A stretch of DNA of 64,000 nucleotides from Zygnema cylindricum (lineage: Eukaryota; Streptophyta; Zygnematophyceae; Zygnematales; Zygnemataceae). The stretch is from NCBI GenBank assembly GCA_037447655.1, contig JBBHKE010000642.1:18501-82500 (forward strand). The letters are read 5' to 3'. A program made the translations under genes and the position numbers. Within the stretch, counting starts at the first letter, position 1. Each line of letters begins with the position of its first letter. The notes beneath the pieces are model-generated. The model saw only the letters and a program-made list of their open reading frames with translations, was not told the DNA's origin and made no database searches. Shown piece by piece: positions 56,014 to 64,000 of the stretch.

Positions 56014-59000
56014 CCCCCATGTCTTTTTTTTAGTAATAAGCTATATATGTATGTGTAACATCATATATATGATACACACACTCCCACACTTATTTCTCTA
56101 TGTATGTATATTTTTTATTAGTAATATACACTTGTTGCACTCACATGGTAGTTATTGTGGACCTTATTAAAGTATGTTAAATTGATCTTTAAACTTAAGA
56201 TTTTCCAGGTTTTTTTCTATATAAAATTGACGGAACTTCACGATGAACAGTTTACACGTTTAAAATAATTTGTGTGTTTCTTTTGTCAAAGGACTATCTG
56301 ACAAGTATGATTGTAATCCCTTCTATTATGATGATTCTCCTGATTATATTGTGGGACGTTCTTCTCAAAAACTTGAACTTTTAATATGACTTCAAAAACA
56401 AAAAACTTAAAAGCAACATTCTGTGGGACTTACAGAAGATACTGTCCATCGCTATTAGAGTTAATCACTCTAATTCCAGGGAGTGTTTTTTTGACCCGGA
56501 ATCATAAATTAGTGTTAATAAAATCATTTAAGTGGCTGAAAATAAGCCACGTGCAGAATGTAATTTCATGTAGTTAATTTCTAATGAATTGTTAACGCTA
56601 ATAATTCACTAACTCTTAGTAGTGATGGGCGTTTGTACTAATGTGGGGCACATTCATAATATAATCGAAATAAATGGGTGAGCTTTGTCGATTTTTTGGT
56701 TTCAATATATTAAGGAGTGGATTGTGGACCAAGTTGAAGATACCATTTTTACTCTAGTAACATTTACCAATTGGTGCTGCTGTATACAGTTAGTAGAGTG
56801 TTTTTTTTTTTTTTGTTTGCATGTTGGAGAACATGAGACCTTAGGCGATACAAGTGAGAAGTGAGTAGATATGGTGTATTTCTATCAAGAGGTTCCACTT
56901 CATACTGTCAACCCTAAAATTAAAAAAAAAAAACATGATTTTACTTGAGACTGTAGTCAAGGTGATAATTGGAGAAATTTATTAGGGTGGAGAACATGAA
57001 ACAACAAATTAGGGCTTCATGTCACTCTGCTTCTTCCACAAGTAGGTAGTTTGAACATATAATGATAAGGCTAAGAGAATTTAATTTTCTTTTTCATCGT
57101 ATAGGAGTGTTCGTCTTCGCTTTAAGGTATCAATGTTTTTTCCAAAAAAACGTTTATAATTTTTTAGTTACAAAGTGGAAGGTATTCATCCTTACTTCAT
57201 GACAATACTGCATTATACATCATGGAACGCATTCACTGTTATTTCCAAAACCCTAGCTTTTTACTCTTTCCTTTTCACTTTTTTATTTTTGATGCACTTC
57301 AGGTGGTCCAAGCCTTGGTTCTGCAAAAAATGCATTGTTTAATATTCGTTTATTCTTAATAACCACTGAAAATTCTTGCAAGTTCATGCTTACAGCGTAC
57401 CTGTCTTTAAATTTTTATTTGAAGTTTTGTCTTGTTCAGGAGGTGCAAGCCTTGGGTGTCCACAAAATGCCGGCGCCGCCGGAACTGTTTATAACGGACA
57501 TGGAAGAGCTCTGAGGATAAACAACGGAAATCAGTCCAGTGTAACTGCGACACAAATTTTTGAAACTCCGTACACTCCTGTTTGGAATTACTTTATTATG
57601 GAAGGACGGTCCAGGGGTGTTTCCCCTATTCAGAATCTCCGACTTAAGGTGTGTTAAGTTCAGTCCAGTTCAGTTCAGTTTAAAGTTGGAAATGATAGTA
57701 GCGAGGATCGTAGAGAGAAATGTAGTTAAAGATGTTACCTGTTTATCAGTCGTGGAATGGACCGCCCTTTTGGTTTGCAGTATTTTATTTGTTGATCATT
57801 TTTAACCTAATAGAACTTGATAGTTCAGCACTAAATGTGAATTTGGTCTTTTAATGAATAGGCAAGATCTATATCAATACCCTGTGAAGGCTTAACTTAG
57901 TCCATAGTTGTGTTGTAGAAATAACAGTGATATTTTTTAAATCGAGACGAAAGATCAACTAATCAGAGTGGTACAGAAATGTATGGGAAACAAGTGCTTT
58001 TTCCACAATTGATTTGGTTGTTTGAAATCCTTACTTGTCAACGCCAGTACACAAGTACATCTCTTACAAATATAGACCACACAAATTTATCCTTGACCAC
58101 AATTATTTGAATCCTTAATAAAAGATGTGTGTTTTGTGCACAAGCCGAAAAAATTGCTGCAAATAAGAGAGGCATCTAAATTGTGAATCACTCCGATAAC
58201 GGTGAACAATGTTGCAATCCATGTATAAGGAGTGTGTCTCAGTTTCTGGAATAGGATCACTAATAAAAATCTTATTCAGAAACAAGACCTAAACAGAAAT
58301 AAAGGGGCCACAAGAGAATGACAGTTTTGGGGCGAATACGGGGAAGGTCCACGTGGCACACTATTTACGCGAGGGAGCAGTATTTGTTTATGGAACACAC
58401 AGCCTTGGATTGGGAGATATCGTTCTCGAAACGAATACAAATGATGGCTGGCTGGAACTGGAAGATTCAAGCATCATCGTGCGTTTCAACTCTTTCCTTT
58501 TTCTATTTTGTTGAAATGGAATATAAGAACTTGCTGAAGAAAGGCTTTTTCAAGAGGTTTCATGATGTGTTAAGAGCTGTCTGGTTCTCCTTATAATATT
58601 AATAGCACTAGTTATACATGTGGACAGCATCCACACTTTAATCACTTTTATTGAATCCAGTTCTGTATTTTCATTAATAATTAATGGTGATGATTGGTGT
58701 AGCTTTTTGATAGACGAACAGATTATAACAGGGTTAGTATTTTGGTATGTACTTTTATGCTATGAAAATCATTTCTTTTTTGAATTTAGAAAGAAAAATG
58801 GCAAGATATACACAGCATAAAGGCAGAAAATAAACAGAAAATTGTCAAATTCAGAATCAAAAAGCAGGTAAACTGATATAGACAGAGAATTCATGATGTC
58901 GTGCATTAAAAAAATGTGCAGAGAAGACTGAACCAAACAATGACTATATTTTTGCACTGTTGAACTTGTGAACTTCTCCAATTTAGGGCACATGTGTAAT

Positions 59001-62000
59001 GTGTTATTTTGAATGCGTTTTTGGTCAGGTCTATGGCCGTCTGCAAATGCTGGTCCCATGTGTAAGATTGGTTCGCTCCAGTATCAATATCTACCATTGG
59101 AAACCAGAGGAGGGACTGCAACAGGGAGGAGGAGAAATTAACTCCAACCATCTGGAACTCACTGTGAGGACTTTTTTTACACCATTGCAGTTTTTACACC
59201 ATCTTTAGACCATTTCAATTTTGACACAGTTTTTATACCGTGTTTACACCGTTTTTGCAACAATGTCAGACCTTTTTTAAAATTGATTCAATTGCTCAGT
59301 TGCTGCTCCAAAAACATCAGTTCTTGAGAGATTATAATTGCATACACAGAGGTGGATATTAATGGTCAAAATTACTCACATCTTATATTTTTAAAACAAC
59401 TAGTATGTGAAGTTTATTATATTTTCTTTTCCTCTGTTATATCACTCCAGTAGTTCGTGTGCGAGATTTTCAGATTTTAAATTTTAATGGAAACATTTAA
59501 ACTTATGAGCTTCATGCTAATTGGAAATGCAAGTTTTGCAACACATTGTTTGCCATGAATTAGTTTCCAAGGACACCTCACATCCTAGGCTAGAAATTCA
59601 TAATATTCTTCCTAGTTCACATATGTTAAAAATGGCCTGTGATGGATTCTCATTGCCCCAGCTTCATTCTCTTTTTCCCGATGGTGTGGTCCACACTTAA
59701 TTATGTGTGTAACTCAAAAGAGAGATCTGCACTTGGTGTCAGTATAATCCATACTAATGATGGTGGACTCTAAAGTGATAAGTTGCCAGTCAAAGATAAA
59801 ATGGTGTTTGTTTTAATTTTCTGAAGCCTGTCAATTTTTTGCTTTTACGTACGGAGAGAGTCGTCTGTATCTGGAACAACAGACCCATTTTTGGGACTAT
59901 AGGCCTAAATCATTTTTTTTTCTGGAACTCTTGATGTCTTAATGTGGAACTAGACATCTATCCGTCCATAACATACATACATACATACACACGTACACAC
60001 GTACACACCTACATACCTACATACCTACATACATACATACCTACATACCTACATACCTACATACATACATACATAGAATATATTCTTCTTTCTCCCTCTC
60101 TCAAATCCCATCTACTGCTATTTTTCAACAACCTGCTAAGTAGACCTTTTGAAGTGTTCAAGTAAGTTGAAACCGTTTTTCTAAAAAAACCCTAAAAAAA
60201 AATAAGAAAAACAACATAGAAAGACCGAAACTCAATAAAAACCCTGGAAAAAAATCCTCTAACACCTGTATACCACCTAAACAAAGCTAAAAAACAGGTG
60301 TGATTGTGCGCAGGAGGGGTCGAACATGACGCACACAGGGCTGCTGAAGCTGACCAATCAGAACACGCTGACTGTGGGCCCAGGCAGTCTGCTGGGCGCC
60401 GACAAACTGATGCTGCAGAACGTGCTCAGAGTCAACGTGAGATGCGGGGCAGGGTTCAGGGTCGGGTCCGGATTCGGATTCATGTTCGGGTTCATGTTCG
60501 GGTTTAGGTCTTGGTTCATGTCCGGGTTCGGGTTCAGATTAAGGTTTGGGTTTGGGTTCGGGTTAGGGTTCGGATTAGGATTCGGGTATGTTTGGGGTTT
60601 GAATTCGGATTTGATTTCTGAATCGGTTTTGGTTTGGTTTGGTTTGGTTTGGTTTGGTTTTGTTTGGTTTGCTGAAGAACTTGCTCAGAGTTAACACGAG
60701 ACCAGGGCCTGGGCTGGGGCGGGTTAGGGTTAGGGCTATGGCTATGGCTATGGCTATGGCTATGGCTAGGGCTTGGGTTCAAGTTTATGTGCAGGTTCAG
60801 GGTCAAGATCAGGGTCAGGGTCAGGTTCGGTTCGGGTTAGAAAGGTTTTGGAACAGGACTCGGATTTGGTTTTGGATTCGGTTTTGATTTGGTTTAGTTT
60901 TCTTGTTTCATTGTTTATCTGTGGTAAGAGAACATGAGTATACTGAACTTGCTTCTAATGAGGCACACTGTCCACTGTGATTAGTGTGGACTGACAGTGT
61001 AGATGGAGAATTGTATGGTCTATTTGGTGTAAGTAAATACAGGCCTACGTGGAGGTTTTCTGGCCACTCATTTTAGGATTCGTCTTGAAAGTCCTCCATA
61101 CCAAATATTGTGTCGATGCCAAAAATCCGCTCCTTATGACATTATGGAATAAAAAGAATGAAAAGAAACAAGGGATGGTTCAGATAATCAGCTGTTTTGT
61201 GAATCTTTTACCTTCTGCACATCTCTCTCTCTTTCGTCTCCCTCTTACTCTGTCCCCTTCTCTCCTCTGTTTTCTTTCGCTTGTCCCATTTTCCAGGTAG
61301 AGAAGGGTGGAAGCATGTTTGCGCCCCTCAGAGTCCCGTATTCTCAGCAAATGTATGTCACTATTCCACAACATTTTTATTGTTTACTCTTTTCTACCCA
61401 ATCTCAAATTATCGGTTCAAGAAATGTTTACTAGTGCGTTTTCCTTAACCATTTTTCTTCAAGGACTCCATTGTTACCTTTTAAAACTAATGAAAGAAAA
61501 CCTTAGTAAACTTGCCCATTTTTCCTAAACGTAAAGTAGAACCAGTCATAACTGTAATGAACTTAATGTGTCGTAGATGAATCTGTGAACCGAACGTTTT
61601 ATTGCTTTATTGAATCAGAAATTCATATTGAGCCTTCTCGAGTCATTTTGTATTGTTTTTGACATCAAAGTAAATTGCTTTGGTTTCTCACTTTTCACTT
61701 TCTCACTTTTAAGGCCTAGAAAACCTAAAAAAACTGAAAAATCACAGACTTAAAGGCGGGAACGGGATGGGTCAATCCAGTCCAACAAGGAAGGTCACCA
61801 CTAGGTTTGTGGTTTCATGGCTTTTCTGATATAGATTTCCTTTTCGTCTTTTTTTGTTTTTTTTCTTTTTTCTGTCAGGAAATTCCAACTTTACTGCGAT
61901 AAAGAAAAATGTCCACCGGCGATTATTCCGACTTCTGAAGATTGCAATGACAATTCTCCTTATTCATTGCATGTGGGTATTTACAAATTTCAAACTATTT

Positions 62001-63835
62001 GCAAATTCAAACTACTCGCAAAATTGAAAGTAAATCTCGTTTTTTTAAGGCTTGAATAAGAATCGGAAGTGGACATTTTTATTCCTATGAATTTTTTGAT
62101 TTTTTGTAACGAAGCTTTACGGGAGAACGTAAGAGTCCTTCGTGTCTTTTAGTTTTCTTGTCCTTTTTCTATTTTATTTCCAGGAGCCTCTAGCTCCCTG
62201 ATTTTGTGAAACGACGTTCATTTTCAGTTCTTTCAAAACTTGTTTTGAAATAAGCTTCAAAAACTTACTGTGTTTCAAATAAATTTCAAATCTAAAACAT
62301 TTTCAGCTGGAATTCCAGTGACCTTCTATTAAAAAAACCTTCTGTTTTTTGCTTTTTTGAGCTGATGCTCCATTAAACCTTTTTATAGAAATTGGCTTTA
62401 CTGGACTTATGAAATCGACGAATGTCAAATATTTTTTTTTCCATTAGTTCCATTGGTCCCGCAGAGAGAATAGTTAGAACCTTCAGAACCTATGGAGTCC
62501 CACCCTCAGCATCAGAGATATTTCAAGTTTTCACTTTCAAACCTAAAAGACTTCCCGGGTTTTTAGTTTCAAGTTAGGTTTTTTCCCATTGTTACTCTCA
62601 CGCCTCGGACGTTCATTCATTTTACATTCAAGTGAAAACTTCCAGGGCTTCATTTTTGTCAAGTCTAAGCCTCGAATTCAATGTTTCACTAATTTGCATT
62701 CAATTGAACACTTTTAAAGTTTTCTGTCTTAAGCCCGAAGTCGTAAGTCTTATGGTAAAACTCTATTGAAATAATCAGCCCTCCGTTTGCAGAAAAACTA
62801 ATTTTATGAATGAGCGCGTTTCTTCTCAAACAAAAATTTCGACCAGTAATTTTTTCTTCTGCATTGCTATTATTACATACGACGCAGAAACCGATTGCTC
62901 GTTGTTTCAATGGAGTTTTACCCTTAAAAGTGTCAGGTCTTAAACTCCCGACTTAAGCCTTGAATTGATGCCATGTGGTGGCTTGGCTGAAGGCCACCTG
63001 TGCAGATTTGCCGCGCTGAGGAGGTGAACATCGCGGGAGAAGTGGCGGGAAGCATTGTCCACGTCAATGTGAGGGGAACTCTCTCGGTGGCGCAAGGTGG
63101 CAAGCTGGCAGCGTCCGGACTCGGTGAGACGACGACCCGGCGGTTCTGCCATGCGGCAACAGCCTGATTGCTTGTGCTTGTCTTGTTTTAAATGATGTTT
63201 CCTTTGAGGATCTTGTCTTTCCCGATCTTTTCTTTCTTGATCTTGTCTTTGATGTCCTTGTTTGCAAAGATTTAGTCTATAATGATTTTGTATATAAGGA
63301 TTTAATGGTCTTGTCTGTAAGGATCTTGTCCTGTGTCTATTGTCTTTGTCTTGTCTCGTCTCATTTTTTGCCTGTTCTTGTCTTGTTTTGTCCTATTTGC
63401 TTTCTTCTTGTCTGCTTTCGACCTTTTCTGCGGTTTTATTTTTAGAAGTGTTTTTTGTGAAGCACTACTAGATCGAATGCATTTTACGAGTAAGGAACAG
63501 GAGGAGAGGGATGAGTTGACAAGGATGTAAATATAATATTGCTGTTTATGTTTGTGTTTACGGTAAATTTGTGTGAAAATTTGTTGGTGGTTTCCGGTTA
63601 GGTTGTGAGGCGGGAATGGGAACCGGGAAGGGAGAATCTTCTCTTGTTCCTCATGGAGCTTCCGGAGGAGGAGGCCATGGAGGAGGAGGAGGAGAAGGCA
63701 TCTTTAATGGGACCTTAGCAAAAGGGGGAAAATCTTTTGGGGATTCCAAACTTCCCTGCGAGTTAGGGAGTGGAGGAGGTCTTATTACTGGACCCGATGG
63801 ATATCAGATAGGGAGCAATGGGGGAGGAGTGTTGG
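52829..63835 (+). CDS. Large glycine-rich secreted/membrane protein (At5g11700/At4g32920-like), runs past window end
   Basis: Ten exons with matching phases: 52,829-53,649; 55,619-55,746; 57,440-57,648; ~58,317-58,478; 59,029-59,163; 60,314-60,436; 61,297-61,352; 61,879-61,972; 63,006-63,123; 63,602-63,835 (donor GTGAGT, next exon outside). All introns seen are GT-AG; the start of exon 4 is uncertain. The family is plant-specific, ~1,400 residues, with no established function. Signal-peptide-like Leu/Phe-rich N-terminus (~1-30), [10 protein letters not shown] (~53), [20 protein letters not shown] (~153), [31 protein letters not shown] (exon 2), [15 protein letters not shown] (exon 3), [11 protein letters not shown] and TSEDCN (exon 8), [20 protein letters not shown] (exon 9), [18 protein letters not shown] and [10 protein letters not shown] (exon 10) follow the Arabidopsis order. 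The C-terminus is outside. Confidence 0.88.
53283..53640 (+). other. Purine-rich half of exon 1 facing a pyrimidine-rich half
   Basis: 52,460-53,280 is almost entirely C/T on the plus strand, and 53,283-53,640 is almost entirely G/A. Intron 1 from 53,660 to 53,890 is C/T again. The first half codes for Ser/Leu/Pro and the second for Gly/Glu. Protein family motifs survive in both halves, so the skew is in real coding sequence. Confidence 0.75.
54129..54378. mobile_element. Possible MITE relic in intron 1
   Basis: The left TACTGTGAATCGCTACTAAT and a right end carrying TTAACACTAATAGCG resemble the GTACACCG-family ends, with several differences. About 250 bp, AT-rich. Confidence 0.4.
55766..56012. 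repeat. Microsatellite block in intron 2 (CA/TA/CT)
   Basis: (CA)n, then ATATATGTAT-type TA/TG repeats, ending in a (CT)n run at 55,984-56,012. Short frames here are artefacts. Confidence 0.85.
56440..56638. mobile_element. Short MITE relic in intron 2, GTACACCG family
   Basis: The left end TACTGTCCATCGCTATTAGA and the complement of the right end (TACAAACGCCCATCACTACT) share CCATC-CTA-TA-GAGTTA in order. About 200 bp; the sides have diverged. Confidence 0.5.
59971..60075. repeat. (ACAT)n microsatellite in intron 5
   Basis: ACATACATAC units mixed with ACCTAC and ACGTAC variants over about 105 bp. Confidence 0.88.
60441..60845 (+). repeat. G-rich hexamer tract resembling degenerate telomere repeats, intron 6
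   Basis: Right after the exon 6 donor, about 400 bp of GGGTTC/GGGTTT/GGGTTA/GGATTC six-base words, then (GGTTT)n at 60,630-60,665 and (GGCTAT)n at 60,735-60,770. The plant telomere unit is TTTAGGG; here six-base variants dominate. A second, altered copy of the exon 6 end lies inside at 60,671-60,706. Confidence 0.78.
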
Positions 63836-64000
63836 GTGAGTATTTTTACCTTTTTCCCTTTCTTTAAATGTTATATTCGGTCGACCTTTTTTTTTTCAGT
63901 ACAATGCTGAGGTCTTTTAGTGGCCCATATGCTTTACAAATACTGGAATAATACGGAACTGTTTGATGTCTGTAAGTTTTCTGCCTCCTTTTTTCTCACA

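Noticed and set aside
60441..60845. True interstitial telomere array
   Set aside because: Units are mixed six-base variants, not runs of TTTAGGG, so only a telomere-like description is justified.

Overview
The window looks like nuclear DNA of a land plant. The evidence is two plant-specific intron-containing genes on the right: a BODYGUARD-type alpha/beta hydrolase and a large glycine-rich protein of the Arabidopsis At5g11700/At4g32920 family. Plant-type Copia retrotransposons, a PIF/Harbinger transposon and many MITEs fill the rest. Long AT-rich introns and dense repeats suggest a large, repeat-rich genome. I cannot place the lineage below land plants from sequence alone.

Layout. 1-32,500 is almost wholly Copia (Ty1) LTR-retrotransposon sequence, named Cop1 to Cop7 here. 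Cop1 and Cop2 (minus strand) share one LTR as a tandem array, and Cop2 is split in its RNase H by a solo LTR. Cop3 (plus) is a different, 3'-truncated family. MITEs and direct repeats lie at 12,050-13,330. Cop4 (minus) ends against an inverted LTR fragment. Cop5 is a 3' remnant. Cop6 (plus) is split by the nearly complete Cop7 (23,057-29,959, two ~1 kb LTRs). All coding regions carry stops or frameshifts.

32,500-36,190 is non-coding repeat DNA with a fold-back/minisatellite structure. 36,192-43,029 is a complete PIF/Harbinger element: terminal inverted repeats, TAA target duplication, a trihelix-like ORF1 on plus and a DDE transposase on minus, each with one in-frame stop. 43,260-45,550 holds an hAT-like MITE with 8-bp duplication and a MITE family flanked by TA. 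47,121-51,338 is the BODYGUARD-like gene (four exons seen, last one not found). From 52,829 to beyond the window end runs the glycine-rich protein gene (ten exons seen).

Most notable: the Cop1, Cop2 and Cop7 primer-binding sites match the anticodon region of initiator tRNA-Met, the half-tRNA priming known from Drosophila copia. The start codon of gag sits inside that site, as the complement of the CAU anticodon. Motif matches and splice sites were read by eye; no alignment or database search was run.
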